Below are positions 11,301 to 22,495 of a stretch of DNA of 64,000 nt, in pieces. Origin of the DNA: Oenanthe sinensis (lineage: Eukaryota; Streptophyta; Magnoliopsida; Apiales; Apiaceae); NCBI GenBank assembly GCA_028671895.1, contig CM053810.1, forward strand, positions 61,009,501-61,073,500. The letters run 5' to 3'. The notes below the pieces were generated by a model. That model saw nothing but the letters and a program-made list of their open reading frames with translations. It had not been told where the DNA came from and did not search any database. Each line of letters opens with the position of its first letter. Within the stretch, counting starts at the first letter, position 1. Position numbers and translations under genes: made by a program.

Positions 11301-11757
11301 GTATGTTTATATTCACGATATAAGGCATACGTAGATTTGACATATGTTTAACAATTAAAATTTATACCTAATAAAAAATGTAATCGGTGGGAAAAAAATA
11401 ATGATGTACACATAATATGATAAATAAATTTTTATTACAAATAATTATGTATATGATTTAATAAAATATAAATATTGATTCCGAACTCGATAAATTTATT
11501 AACATATATGGAGTTCGGACATGAAATTTGATTGATAAACTTGATAACAGAAGGTTACTATTCGCATTAAACTAAAATGCTTAGATTTTACATATTTATA
11601 TAAATATAATTATATTTAGTCGGATCGACTTACTAGCGAATCGGATCAGATCGGAGTTTCGATCCATTAATAGGCCTATTGTAACACTCATTTCCCAAAA
11701 TTAGATAAGGAATTACTTATCAAACCACAAACATGTATACAGAGCATTAAAGTTCAC
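11301..11757. other. AT-rich intergenic stretch
   Basis: Nothing supportable seen: no exon, no clear repeat ends. Confidence 0.4.
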
Positions 11758-11765
11758 CTTGTAAC

Positions 11766-12242
11766 TAGAGCTGTAAACGAACCGGACATGTTCGGTAAGC
11801 TCGGCATGTTCGTCCGTGTTCGAGTTCGTTAAACTCGTCCGATAAGCTTAACGAACTCGAGTTCGAGCAATAAAATATGTTCGGTAAGGTTACCGAACAT
11901 TGTTCGGTTCGTTAGGATTTTCGTCCGAGTTCGTTAAGAGTTCGTCCGAGTTCGTTCGAGTTCGGTAAGCTCGAGTTCGTTCGATAAAAAATAATAATAT
12001 TTACAATTTTTTTATTTTTTTTATTTTTTAAATTATTATATTTATTTTTTTACAATATTATATATATAATTACCGAACTGTTCGTGTTCGGTTCGGTATG
12101 TTCGCGAACTGTTCGTGTTCGTTCGGTTCGTTACCGAACTCGAGTTCGGACAAGAAAAATTGTCCGATAAACTTACCGAACATTGTTCAGTTCGTTAAGA
12201 ATTTGTCCGAGTTCGTCCGAGTTCGGTTCTTTTACAGCTCTA
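11766..12242. mobile_element. hAT-type MITE, 477 bp
   Basis: Perfect 8-bp target duplication CTTGTAAC flanks it (11758-11765 and 12243-12250), diagnostic of the hAT superfamily. Terminal inverted repeats are TAGAGCTGTAAACGAACC on the left and the complement of GGTTCTTTTACAGCTCTA on the right, 17 of 18 positions matching. The interior is full of short direct and inverted words built on GTTCG, CGAAC and TTCGGTTCG around an AT-rich core (about 11985-12070). No protein is encoded, so it depends on a transposase elsewhere. Confidence 0.9.
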
Positions 12243-12250
12243 CTTGTAAC

Positions 12251-13560
12251 AATTAAATAAGTTCAAAAAATCTCTAAAATAATCCAAACCCATAAATGCG
12301 AAGTAAACAAAATCTCTGAATAAAAAATAGTGTCTAAATAATAGTTAGAAGTCGTAACTTCCTAATTAATTATAATATGGGTAGCTCTTTATCACACAAT
12401 CCGAGATTCCCATAAGTACATAAGTACCTGCCATTAGAAAAATACGACATGAGCCAAATGTTCCATAATAATTGGAATACATATATAATTTATAAAATAA
12501 GAAACAAGATATATAGACCCCGTTTGAGATTTCTTATAAGTTATTTATAAATTGAAAATTTTATATATTTTTCAACTTATATGCCATTTATTGGAGGAAA
12601 CAAATGGTCCCATAATTTGATAGTCATAAATAAATATTAATATTTAAAAAGAAGGCCAAATCAATGAGGAATTAAAATATTTCATACCAAGATAAAAACA
12701 AATAACAAATACACAATGATGTCAATGATGTCGTAATGACATGATTGTAGTATTCCTTATAGTTGATCAACTGGATATACCCTCTATCACTCTAAGAGTT
12801 TCAATAAAATAATTTCATAATTCTAAAAATCACTTGAAATAGATATTTCAGATATTCTATGTAGATATGCAGTATACATAATTTTCAAAATCGCGTAAAC
12901 ATATATTTAAATATTTCAAAACTGATTTTTTAATAATTTTTAGAAAATCAAAACAAATGAAACGGATAATAACAAATGAAACAAATTTATGGACATAACG
13001 AACCAATATAATTAACTCTAAAAAAAATAATACTGAATAAAAAGAGAACGAATCCCGTAAAAAATGATAATCGCAAACACTAACGAAATCCGCGCTAACC
13101 CGTCAGAATCCCAAATTGTAATCTAATTAGACATTATAGCAGAGATTTTCAATAATTAAATGAATCTATGTGCCGTATAAATAAATAAGGGGGTGAAAAT
13201 AGGATCCAAGGCACAGGCCCAATTAGAAATCCCAAGGAAAATATATACACCCAGAGTGCAGAGCCCAAGCAAAATTAAAAATGTTGGCAAATTTATGCAT
13301 TTGTTAGTTGTGACCGTGTGAGCCAACTCGCTACAAAATTAATATCATAATCATCAAGCAAAAAGAATTTGGGTCATATATTCTATAGTAGACTTTTATA
13401 TAAATGACTATTAATTTGTTGGAGAGAATTGGAGGAGTTGTGCAAATTGAGCAAGGTATGTGTTTAAAAAATTCGCGCAATGGTATGGAATTGGAATCAG
13501 GAATCGAGTGAGTTGAGAATGTATGAGTTTGAGTTATCATTTCTGATATCATGGTCTTAT
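12251..13560. other. AT-rich intergenic region
   Basis: No exon or bounded element was identified. A short GTTTGAGAT-type word near 12530 may be one end of an old MITE, without a partner. Confidence 0.3.
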
Positions 13561-13782
13561 TTGCAAGTTAGAGGTTTCAGGTAAAATTAGAGGTCTGAGG
13601 CAAAATAGAGGTTTGAACATATAAATCTTCTAACATGAGTGTTTGATAATTAGCGGATTTAAATAGCTTATTGAAATTAAAAAATTAATTTTGAAAAAAC
13701 TAATTTTATGAACTTTTTGCATTAGAGGTTTACAGTGTGTCACAAACAGCTAATTACCAAATAGTTTCATATAAAACAGTTA

Positions 13783-13877
13783 ATTCAATCAACTAGTCAA
13801 AATATCTAATTCAATCCGCTAGTCAAAACAAATAATTTAATCCGCTAGTCAAAACAACTAATTTAATCCGCTACCGC
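13783..13877. repeat. Short tandem repeat, about 28-bp unit
   Basis: Roughly four units of AATTTAATCCGCTAGTCAAA type lie in a row (AATTCAATCAACTAGTCAAA, then AATTCAATCCGCTAGTCAAA and two further copies). The block lies near TGTCAAACAGGG, a MITE-end-like sequence. Confidence 0.65.
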
Positions 13878-13907
13878 TAATCGCTAATTGTCAAACAGGG
13901 TCTATGT

Positions 13908-14200
13908 GTTTGGTTGAGTGTTGGAATGAATATATTTAATTTAATAAATTTTGAGCTATTAATTATAATTAATTTAAAATATTAATTAATTTATTATTTT
14001 AATGTATTTTTATATCATTGATTTATTTCATATTAAATATTTACATTTAATTGCTTAAATTGAGATGAAAATATTAAAAATAAAATGATTCCTCATAAGT
14101 CATACCTCTCTTCCATAATCACCTCTCATGGGTATCAAAACCTATATTTTATGGGTTTGAGGTATGAGTTTCAAATTATCTTTTTTTTTACCAAACATCA
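13908..14200. mobile_element. Possible small MITE
   Basis: The left end TGTTTGGTTGAGTGTTGG is similar to one end of the inverted-repeat element near 17976-18245, and an ACCAAACA complement lies near 14193-14200. No convincing target duplication was found, so the boundaries are provisional. Confidence 0.35.
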
Positions 14201-15007
14201 TGGGTTTGGAATGGAGGAAAACTAAACCAGCAAGCAAGTTTGTTTGGTAGAGATAGAGATGGAGCCTTCTCGGACCCCATATTCGACGAGGGATACTTGA
14301 TAAGTTTGTTTGATATTAATAATTTTTATAAATAGTAATCTTTTCCCATGCATGTGAACCCAATGTAAAAGTTAGTTATTAATTTTAATAGAATAAATAT
14401 ATATTTCATAAGAAAAATAAAATATTAATAACATACAAAATTAATATAAATATTATTTAAAATATTAATCCTATAAGCTAATAACAAATAATATTAATTT
14501 AACACTGATGTAATTTATCATAGTTAATAGTACCATAGTCTTCTTTTTTAATTATAAATAAACTAATACTATTCAATTCTTGTAGAAGTAAGAAATTGAA
14601 TTCTAAAGGTTTTTAATTTTAAAAGTTTTAGAGGATCGAACTTAATTGCACATAAAAACAATTAAATCATACTGTAAATTTTGTTCCCCTTTGTATACTT
14701 AAAACTTTTAGATAAACGTTTTTTTTTTTTGACAAACTAAGAGGATCGATTTTACATACGAAGAAAGATCAAATAGTATCCTTCACCTGATACTTATACC
14801 ACAATTAATGTCAATTAAACATATTAAAATGTAGAAACCAATCATTAAATATATTGCAACGTGCATACCATGCACACAATCAAGTTAATAATTAAATACA
14901 CAAGTTTGAAGATTGCTAAAATTCAACCACATAAACGCGTCCTACTTCACAAAAATAACGAACAGCAACGAAAGTAAGGAAACAAGAAATATACGTACCA
15001 AATAAAC
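14201..15007. other. AT-rich region downstream of the zinc-finger gene
   Basis: This is the 3' side of the minus-strand C2H2 gene. No exon or bounded repeat was seen. Confidence 0.4.
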
Positions 15008-15688
15008 TTAGAGCTTAAGATTTAAATAGTCAAGTTCGGAGACATCCTCCTCTTGTTCAAGCTTCACAATATTGGTGGACGAAGAAACTACCCCCATAAA
15101 ATCTATCAATCCAGTACTCCCTCTATTAAAACGGACAGTTTGCGGCTGCATGCTTTCTATCTTTGGCTTATATTCATAGGGCGTCACCGTGAAGTACCAG
15201 TAGGGAATGATGTGATTGCCATATGGGTATGGAGACGACGGATATGCATATGCCCATTGTAGGTCGGGATTTTCAAGTAATATTGGATTGACCAAGGAGC
15301 CACCATATGAAGGTGCCCATAGTAGGGCGGGTTTGTCAGGTAATATTATTGGATTGACAGAGGAGCCAGTACCATATGAAGGTGCCCATTGTAGGTAGGG
15401 CTTGTCAAGTAATATTGGATTGCCAGAGGAGCCACCATATGAAGGAATATGATGAGGAGGCTGATAATTAGTTGAGTAAGGGCGATAATTAGTAGTTGCC
15501 TCTTTTTTCATCTTTTCATCTTTTCGCTCTTTTTTATGAGCGTTCTGGTGTCCTCCTAAAGCTTGAGGAGTCGAGAACTTTCTAGTACAATACTTGCATG
15601 AAAAAGTTCGAGAGGATGATGTTACGGTTGACAGGTCTGGCTTTTTCTCGTAGGATGATTCACTTGGTGGATTAATAAACCGATTCAT
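15008..15688 (-). CDS. Single C2H2 (QALGGH) zinc-finger repressor with C-terminal EAR motif
   Basis: ATG 15688 gives 226 residues (MNRFINPPSESSYEKK). I chose this start because a TATA box lies 74-81 bases upstream; the longer open frame begins with GTG inside the promoter. One plant-type zinc finger is present (C31, C34, H47, H51, with QALGGHQNAH). The protein ends in LNLKL, an LxLxL EAR motif that recruits TOPLESS-type co-repressors, so it is probably a nuclear transcriptional repressor of the ZFP1/GIS/SUPERMAN-like class. Between finger and tail lies an unusual run of three 21-23-residue repeats (residues about 83-147). The tail is rich in Tyr and Pro. No intron. The target genes and exact orthologue are unknown. 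Confidence 0.88.
   Translation of the reverse strand: MNRFINPPSESSYEKKPDLSTVTSSSRTFSCKYCTRKFSTPQALGGHQNAHKKERKDEKMKKEATTNYRPYSTNYQPPHHIPSYGGSSGNPILLDKPYLQWAPSYGTGSSVNPIILPDKPALLWAPSYGGSLVNPILLENPDLQWAYAYPSSPYPYGNHIIPYWYFTVTPYEYKPKIESMQPQTVRFNRGSTGLIDFMGVVSSSTNIVKLEQEEDVSELDYLNLKL
15248..15442 (-). repeat. Three tandem repeats inside the C2H2 coding region
   Basis: Units of 63-69 bp encode SYGGSSGNPILLDKPYLQW-AP, SYGTGSSVNPIILPDKP-ALLWAP and SYGGSLVNPILLENPDLQW-AY. All changes keep the reading frame; unit 2 has two extra codons. The conserved core is SYG-x-S-x-NPI(I/L)L-x-P-x-L-x-WA. Confidence 0.9.
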
Positions 15689-15761
15689 TCTGAGTGTCGA
15701 TGTTTTATTTTTCAGAGTATTGATCGTCAATGTTATGTATGAATTGTATGATCTTACTCTG

Positions 15762-15769
15762 TATTTATA
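15762..15769 (-). promoter_or_regulatory. TATA box of the C2H2 gene
   Basis: TATAAATA on the minus strand, 74-81 bases before ATG 15688. It places the transcription start near 15735 and supports the shorter start codon. Confidence 0.65.
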
Positions 15770-15789
15770 AAGATAGATCTCAATACTCA

Positions 15790-16690
15790 ATCTTCTTGCA
15801 CTTGGAAACACAATTTAATTATGTAAGGTAAATTATTACTTGATTCATTATCATGTGTTTTGAGGATAGTTGCATGCAATTATAATATTTCCTTCTAAAT
15901 GTTTTGGTACTATTACCTTTTTTGACACCTTACTTTAATAGTATCCACATGGATGGAGTTCAAACTATTATAACTGCAATATAATTACATAAGATTTAGA
16001 CACAAATATATATATATTTTTCGATATTAAATAATTTTCATGACCGAAGTTATAATACATATAAAAAATCATATTCCTGAGAATTGCATTTCAAATTTTA
16101 TTTGACACAAAATTTATATGATGATTCATTTAGAGATAATCTCTAGTAAAATAAAATTATGACTAGATAAAACTCATCTATTTGGAAACATTATTAATGT
16201 CACATGCTGGTCTGATAACACCGTGTTTAATGTTGATGAAGAATGGAAACAACATCAATTAGTAAACATAGAAATATATTTAATTTTGGAATAGTTAGTT
16301 TGTGAATATTGATCTATTAACATGGGAATATTTGACCTAGTCATTCCACGTAATAGTAGTAACAAATTAGAGATCCACAATAATAAAAAAAAATTGTTTG
16401 TAATTATTTTATGTGTATTTTTAAAAGCACTAGTTATTTTATAAATATCAGATTATAAGCATAATTTTTTATTTATATGTATTTATAATTAATAATTTAA
16501 TAGCTTTTATTCTTATTTATCCTTAGCTATTAATATTTTTATAATTTTTAATTATTTACTTTTTTATATTTTAAAATTAACAATATGAATAATACTTGTC
16601 CAAATTTTACGCGAAGTTTAAGGTGTATTGATTGTATAGTTATATAGATTTTTTTTTAAAAAAAAAAAATTCATGAATAAAAATTTGAAT
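15790..16690. other. AT-rich upstream region of the C2H2 gene
   Basis: No exon seen and no clear regulatory cluster beyond the TATA box. Confidence 0.35.
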
Positions 16691-17970
16691 CATAATTTTT
16701 CTCAACCTTTTAGGAATTTTTATGTACCTTCATATATTTTTCATAATTTTTTCTTCATAATTTAGGAATTTGTATGTACCTCCAGGTATTTTTCATAATT
16801 TTTTCCTGATAATTTAAGAATATTTATATACCTTCACGTAGAACTGAGCAAAATCGGATATCCGGTCCGGTTTTCCTAAACCGGATCGGATATCCGGTTT
16901 TTCGGATAGCTAAAATTATGATCTGGTTCCGGATCCGGTTTAACCAAATATCCGATATTCGGATATCCGATTAAACTGAATCGGAAACCGGATTTATCCG
17001 GATCTGAATTAATAATTTAGAATTTAGTTTAATTTATAAATAATTAATTTATATTATCATATTCTGATCAGTTTTATTTAAATTTATGAAATATAAGTTG
17101 ATTATACTATTTTTAAACACTAAAATATTATATTTTAATATAACTTTTAAATAAATTTTTATAAGTTTTAACATTACACTACCTCTCGACTTCATAAAAC
17201 ATTACATTACCTCTCGAATTCATAAATAAAGTATAAATATAATATATATTAAAATTACACATCCGTTTATTATTTTTTAATTTTTTTCCACTTAATAATG
17301 TAACAAGATATTTTATAATATTTTAAAATAGTTATTTTTATTAGTGATTATTTTTAAACTAATTTTGTATGTAAAATTTTACTATTTTTCATTAATATAA
17401 TCATTTATTATTAGTTATAAAAAATATTTTTTTAAGAAAAAATTAAAACCGAATCGAATCCGGATATCCGGTTTTTACGAAAGTTATGATCTGAATCCGA
17501 ATTTATATAAAAAATCTGGATCGGATATCCGGTCCGGAAAATCGGATTGGATATCCAATTTTTGGATTTTTAAAATTGGATTTGGACCATAAATTAGGAT
17601 ATCCGGATAATTATGCTCACCCTTACCTCCAGGTATTATTCTTAATTTTTTTATAATAAGTTAAGAATTTTTTATATATTCATAGGTGTTTTTCAAAAAG
17701 TTTTCTAATATTTTAGGAATTTGTTATGTACTCACATGTATTTTTCAAGAAAAATTCTAATATTTTAGGAATTTTTATGTAACTCCAGGTATTTTTCATA
17801 ATTTTTTCCTAATAATTTAGAAATTTTTATATACCTCTAGATATTATTCTTAATTTTTGCTAATAAGTTAAGAATTTTTTATCTATCCATAGGTATTTTT
17901 CAATTTTTTTTAAGAATTGTTACATACCCACGGGTATTTTTCCTAATTATTTAGGAATATTTATGTACCC
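16690..17970. repeat. Degenerate tandem array (about 55-60 bp unit) split by an insertion
   Basis: Units contain TATTTTTCATAATTTTTTCC, then AATAATTTAGGAATTTTTATG and TACCTCCAGG. About three lie at 16690-16845 and about six at 17621-17970. The two halves share the TACCTCCAGG-type junction word and are separated by the inverted-repeat element at about 16846-17622. Confidence 0.7.
16846..17622. mobile_element. Inverted-repeat element with GGATATCCGG ends, inside the tandem array
   Basis: The left end reads GAGCAAAATCGGATATCCGG, and the right end GGATATCCGGATAATTATGC then TCACCC, whose complement begins GGGTGAGCATAATTATCC. Subterminal regions are packed with GGATATCCGG, CCGGATCGG and CCGGTCCGG words; the centre is AT-rich and non-coding. 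This is the layout of a hAT-like MITE. The target duplication cannot be read because the flanks are themselves repeat units. Confidence 0.65.
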
Positions 17971-17975
17971 CTTGA

Positions 17976-18245
17976 GAGATTGGAATGGAATGAAATGAGT
18001 AAAAAGAGAAGAAAATAATTGAGGTAAAATGAGAGATTTGAAAAAAGATCAATGCAAAATTTCTATGATGAAAATTGGCAAGAAAATGAGTGAAATGGAG
18101 AATGGAGCATTAAATCTCAAAATAGAGGGTTTGTGTCTTAGTCTAAGCTAATAGAAATGGAAGGGGGTAAAAATGAAATTTTTGAAAATTGACCCAATAT
18201 TAGTTCAAATCTCATTTCATTTCATTTCATTCCAATCTCCTCAAC
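17976..18245. mobile_element. Small inverted-repeat MITE with GGAATGAAATGAG ends
   Basis: TTGAGAGATTGGAATGGAAT at the left is mirrored by ATTCCAATCTCCTCAA at the right, both followed inward by (GAAAT)n-type repeats. It is about 270 bp long and encodes nothing. No target duplication is visible at the left end, which may be eroded. Confidence 0.55.
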
Positions 18246-18249
18246 CAAA

Positions 18250-20340
18250 CACAACATTATAGAATTTCTCATTAGGAATAAATTTGTAATTTTGCAGGGC
18301 CTGATTTGTCAATTTACAAAATACAGTGGCTTGTTTGTCAATATACAAATTCTAGGATCTTGTTTTTAATTTATAAACTGCAGGGGCCTTTTTGCAACTT
18401 CTTCAGAAGTTGGGTGACCATTTTGCAGTTTGGCCACCCAGGACTTTTCCTTGTCGACCACGACCTCATTTCAGGTCGACAATTCAACTCTTTTTGCTGC
18501 CTAGGAGCTCAATTCAAGTCGATCATATTTTTTTTGCATTTCTCACTTCTTTTTTCAAATATTATTATTAAATAATAATATTTATTTATCCGATTTTTGG
18601 ATAATTTTGGTCCCCATATCAGAAGTGTCCCGCTAAGATAAAGCTCCACTTGAATAAAGTTCGACCCGAATTTTATTTTTATTATTATTATATAATAATT
18701 AAATTTTCAAATATATCATTATTATTTTTAAAATAATAATTTTTGTAATTTTGTAAGGGGACCACAGCCCTAATAGACCTTATTTGATGCCGAATTTCAG
18801 ATCATTTTGGCATCTGGCTCGATAATTTTCGTGCTCCTTTTTGCTCAAATTTTATTATTATTATTATTATTAAAATCAATAATAATAATAATATTGTTTT
18901 CAGAAATATTTCAATCCTTTTTGACTTGGCTTGAAGTCAAATTATGGGAAATTTTTGAGTACCCACAAACATTATTATTATTATTTATTTCCTTCACGTT
19001 GGGAAATAATTTTATAAATCATTTCCTAATTTTTCCAGGAATTATGGAAATTTTATGAGATTTTCCCATAATTTGCTCTATTGTTCTTCCTTTTTCTTTG
19101 ATTATTTCAAGAAATTCTCGAAAAATTACTCCTTAGGCGATCCTAGTGAACCAAATTCGACTAGAATTCATAGTTTCTAGTCGATGAATAGTCGACAAGG
19201 ATTCTAGTCGATGAGAGGACCTCAACAGGGCCTTTTAGTCGACGAATTTTGACAAGGAATTCTAATTTTTAGTCGACGGATGATAGACAAAGATTCTGGC
19301 CGGTCGACGAGAGGGCCTCAACAGGACTTCTTGTTGAAGGATTTCGACTAGAAATCTTAGTTTCTAGTCAACGGATGGTCGACAAGGATTCTAGTCAACG
19401 AAAGGGCCTCAACAAGGCTCCTAATCAACGAGTTTCGAAAAGGAATCCTAGTTTCTAGTCAACGGATGGTCGATAAAGATTCTGGTGGATGATAGGACCT
19501 CAACAGGGCTTCTCGTAGAAGGATCTCAACTAGGAATCCTAGTTTCTAGTCAACGAGGGGGCCTCAACAGGGCTTCTAGTCGACGAGAGGGCCTCAACAG
19601 AGCTCCTAGTCAATGAATTTCGACAAGGAATTCTAGTTTCTAGCCGACGGATGGTCGACAAGGATTCTAGTTGACAATGATGATGTATTAATTACATATT
19701 AATTGCTAGGGTTGGTGAGTTTCGGGTTTTAATCGCCGCGCTTGTGTTTCGTGACTTAATTATGTCCTCACAAGATGCATGCGTATCTTAGTTGTCTATT
19801 GAGAATCAAGCCAAAACATAGTTCTTATAATGAGGGGTAAGACCCTTTATATAAACACCTAGGGCTAGAATTTAATTAGGTTTAGGATTTTGGTCATGGG
19901 CAAGCCACCTCCTTAATTAGATGAATGTTAGAAATTAGGATAAGACTAGGAGATTTGGTGGGCAAGTCACCTTCTTGGACTAACTTCTAGAATGTTTGTA
20001 GGAATTATATTCCATTAAGGATTCTAAGCGTGGAGGCTCCATTCAGGAGTAATTGCTTCTTATTTGAGTCTTATAATAAACTAATAACTTAGCCTATTTA
20101 TTAATTACGAAATTAATAAATAAATAGATGTATTGGGCCACAAATGTTGGGCTACTAGCTCATGTGACATGGTTAAGACCATGTTTCACAACAATAGGCT
20201 TCTTGGGTCTAAACTAAGCATTTTCATTAATGCTGATGGGATCAACATCATGGGCTATAATTAACGATCCAAGTCCATCTTTAGACCAAGCTAGGGTATA
20301 ATTAATGCTATATTAATTACATTTATATCGGTATTTTTCA
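18250..20340. other. Possible LTR-like or unclassified repeat with promoter-like TATA
   Basis: This block differs in composition from its surroundings: GTCGAC-rich stretches, (ATT)n runs at 18550-18570, 18680-18740 and 18855-18900, the 91-96-bp minisatellite, and CTTTATATAAACACC at about 19848 that looks like a core promoter. No open frame of family type was found. A solo LTR with a long repeat-bearing U3 would fit, but neither TG..CA ends nor a target duplication was found. Confidence 0.3.
19150..19680. repeat. 91-96-bp minisatellite rich in GTCGAC
   Basis: The word CCTCAACA recurs near 19220, 19316, 19407, 19498, 19562 and 19590. The first four are spaced 91-96 bp; the last two are shortened by deletion. 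Each full unit carries TTTCTAGTCGACGGATGGTC, ACAAGGATTCTAGTC and GAGAGGGCCTCAACAGGG. Copies are diverged, with GTCGAC often changed to GTCAAC. Confidence 0.85.
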
Positions 20341-21432
20341 TCCCATATCACGTTATTAGTTTAATATCAAATATTAGATTTTTATTAATATAATATTATT
20401 ATAAAATGCTCAAGTTACCAACTAATCATATATGTATTTTTTTAAATAAATTTTTAAGTGCAAAAACTATATAATATATTATACTTTGTATTTAATTTTT
20501 TATTTAATTTTAATTAATTAAAATACCAATTTGAGGTTGTATATATACATATTACCGACAATATTATTATAAAATCCAAACCCAAGCGTCACCGTATCAC
20601 CTCAGAGTGACGAGCACATATTGAATGGAACCAAGATGACAAAAATTGTTGATGCGTGCTTGCTCGTAAAAGTCAGCATTGTTATTCATGACAGACAGCC
20701 TGCAAGAGATACAAAATAAGCTACAAACATGCATGTCCTACCAATATCTAATTATTCTATTATTCAGGAATTCAAAGCTGTTCATTATTTTAGTTTTTTT
20801 CTCGTAGCCTTGATCAATACGGCAATACATCTGTCCTTTTAATATTTTTAAAACCCAGAGCTCATATAATTAAGATAAGTTTGCTTGTAATATTGAGTTT
20901 TCAGCATAATCTAAAACAATGCTTTGTCAAAAGAGTTGCAATGTGAAAGCTTCTATGAGCACAAGCCTCTGTTAAATCAGTCTAATTTTAAATTTTCTAC
21001 AAACGTCATCAAAATGAAGAACACATAAATTATCAACAAAAAAAAATGAAGAACACGTGATCAAGTTACGAGGAGATCGTAACGGTGACTAGCTATAATT
21101 TTCTCTTTTTTTTTGATTTTTTTATAAAATCTATCGTATATATGAATTAAGAAACATTTTGGGGTTCAGATTCTTCAGAACCAATATATCACTTGGAAAA
21201 ATAGTGTTATCTGTTGGTTCTGATACTTAAATTCTTTTGATGAATTGATCATTTAACATGATATTAGAAAAATTAGTTTTCAAATATGTGTTAGTGGAGT
21301 CGAGCAAAGATGAGGTAACTAAATTTAGATAAGATGCTAAATACAAATAAACAAAGATTTTATAAACTGGATGAAGAAATCAAACTAAAAAGGAAGAAAG
21401 TGCTTTTGCCTTTTGACCGTTCTGATTCATAC
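20341..21432. other. Intergenic region downstream of the ERF1-like gene
   Basis: No exon or bounded repeat was seen. It includes the 3' flank of the minus-strand ERF gene. Confidence 0.4.
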
Positions 21433-22089
21433 TCACCAAAATCCAACACTTTCAGATGAACTCAACAATTCTTCCAAATACTCAGCACCCAAATCCTCCA
21501 AAACCACAACATTTTCCATTTGACAATCTTTCTTCTTGTTTTTTCGACTAAACGATTTTCGTCTCAGTGAATGTTTTTTCTTCAACGCCACTACAGGGGA
21601 ACACCCTTCTTCGAGTCCACACTTCATGTCCTTGAGTGATTCCTTAACTTTGTCCACTGGAAAATTAAGAATCGCCATCGAACCTCTCATCGAAAATGCA
21701 GCTTGATCATAGGCCATAGCCGCGGTTTCAGCATCATCGAATGTTCCAAGCCAAACTCGAATTCCATTTCTTGTAGAATCTCTAATTTCCGCAGCAAATT
21801 TCCCCCAAGGCCGTCTTCTGACTCCTCTATAAGCCTTTTCTTTCTTGATTTCATCGGTTTTCGGGCTTGAACTAACTTCTTCTTCTTTGATTACAGTAGA
21901 AGAATCTGTCTGTGGAGCAGATTCGGATAAAATGCCAAAGAGTAACATTTCTTCCGAGTCATTGAAATCGAATGGGAGTGAACTAAGATCAAAATCAGTC
22001 CCATACGACACGAAAGACTCCGGTGGTGAGCCAAAGGATGATTCTGGTGAGTAATCCATCGATGAATATCTAGTGAAACTAGGATCCAT
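21433..22089 (-). CDS. ERF1: ERF1/ERF15-type ethylene response factor (group IX AP2/ERF)
   Basis: An intronless 218-residue frame from ATG 22089 (MDPSFTRYSS). One AP2/ERF domain lies at residues about 86-144 (YRGVRRRPWGKFAAEIRDS, then RVWLGTFDDAETAAMAYDQA and RGSMAILNFP), with the Ala and Asp typical of ERF rather than DREB types. Before it is the acidic activation segment LPFDFNDSEEMLLFGIL, seen in ERF1/ERF15 of group IX. After it comes a basic run (KKKHSLRRKSFSRKNKKK, a likely nuclear signal) and the conserved C-terminal LEDLGAEYLEELL. Family members bind GCC boxes and activate ethylene/jasmonate defence genes such as chitinases and defensins. The promoter itself carries a GCC box and G-boxes. 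ERF1 versus ERF15 cannot be separated here. Confidence 0.93.
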   Translation of the reverse strand: MDPSFTRYSSMDYSPESSFGSPPESFVSYGTDFDLSSLPFDFNDSEEMLLFGILSESAPQTDSSTVIKEEEVSSSPKTDEIKKEKAYRGVRRRPWGKFAAEIRDSTRNGIRVWLGTFDDAETAAMAYDQAAFSMRGSMAILNFPVDKVKESLKDMKCGLEEGCSPVVALKKKHSLRRKSFSRKNKKKDCQMENVVVLEDLGAEYLEELLSSSESVGFW

Positions 22090-22178
22090 AGCTCAAATGA
22101 AGCTCTCAAATTTAAGATGGTCGGATTAATATGAATATATGATGATGTTGTTGGCAAAGTTTGTGTCCACTGACCCCC

Positions 22179-22394
22179 TTTATATACTCATTGAACAGGA
22201 GTACTATTTAACTCTATTATTTAATATAGTAAAATTGGGGGTAGGGGTGGTAGGTCCCACTTTGTTATTCTAATACATATAGGACCACGCAACTTGCAGA
22301 TTGTTTTAATTACACGTGGGTCTATCCACCCGGCGGCTGGGGACCCAACAGGGCTGCAGTGTGCCCTCACGATGACGTCATCATTTTCCACGTG
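22179..22394 (-). promoter_or_regulatory. ERF1-like promoter: TATA, GCC box, two G-boxes, TGACGTCA
   Basis: On the minus strand TATATAAA is at 22186-22179, 90-97 bases before the ATG. Upstream are CACGTG at 22313-22318, a GCC box (AGCCGCC on the minus strand) at 22338-22332, a palindromic TGACGTCA at 22373-22380, and CACGTG at 22389-22394. G-boxes and TGACG sites bind bZIP/bHLH factors of ABA, jasmonate and salicylate signalling; GCC boxes bind ERFs. The dense group within 82 bases suggests a hormone-integrating promoter with possible ERF feedback. Confidence 0.7.
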
Positions 22395-22495
22395 TCATGC
22401 ATCTCCGGAGTTCTTGACAAAGTGAATTAGAAGGTTGAATGGTCAAATGGAAACATAAACAACACTACAAGACAGACTGAAATAAAATCATTTGG

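Noticed and set aside
15689..15811. N-terminal extension of the zinc-finger frame
   Set aside because: It starts with GTG, and the TATA box lies inside it; ATG 15688 is the first methionine after the promoter.
18855..18900. (ATT)n clusters as possible regulatory array or CRISPR-like repeats
   Set aside because: Simple trinucleotide runs with no spacer structure; plant nuclear context.
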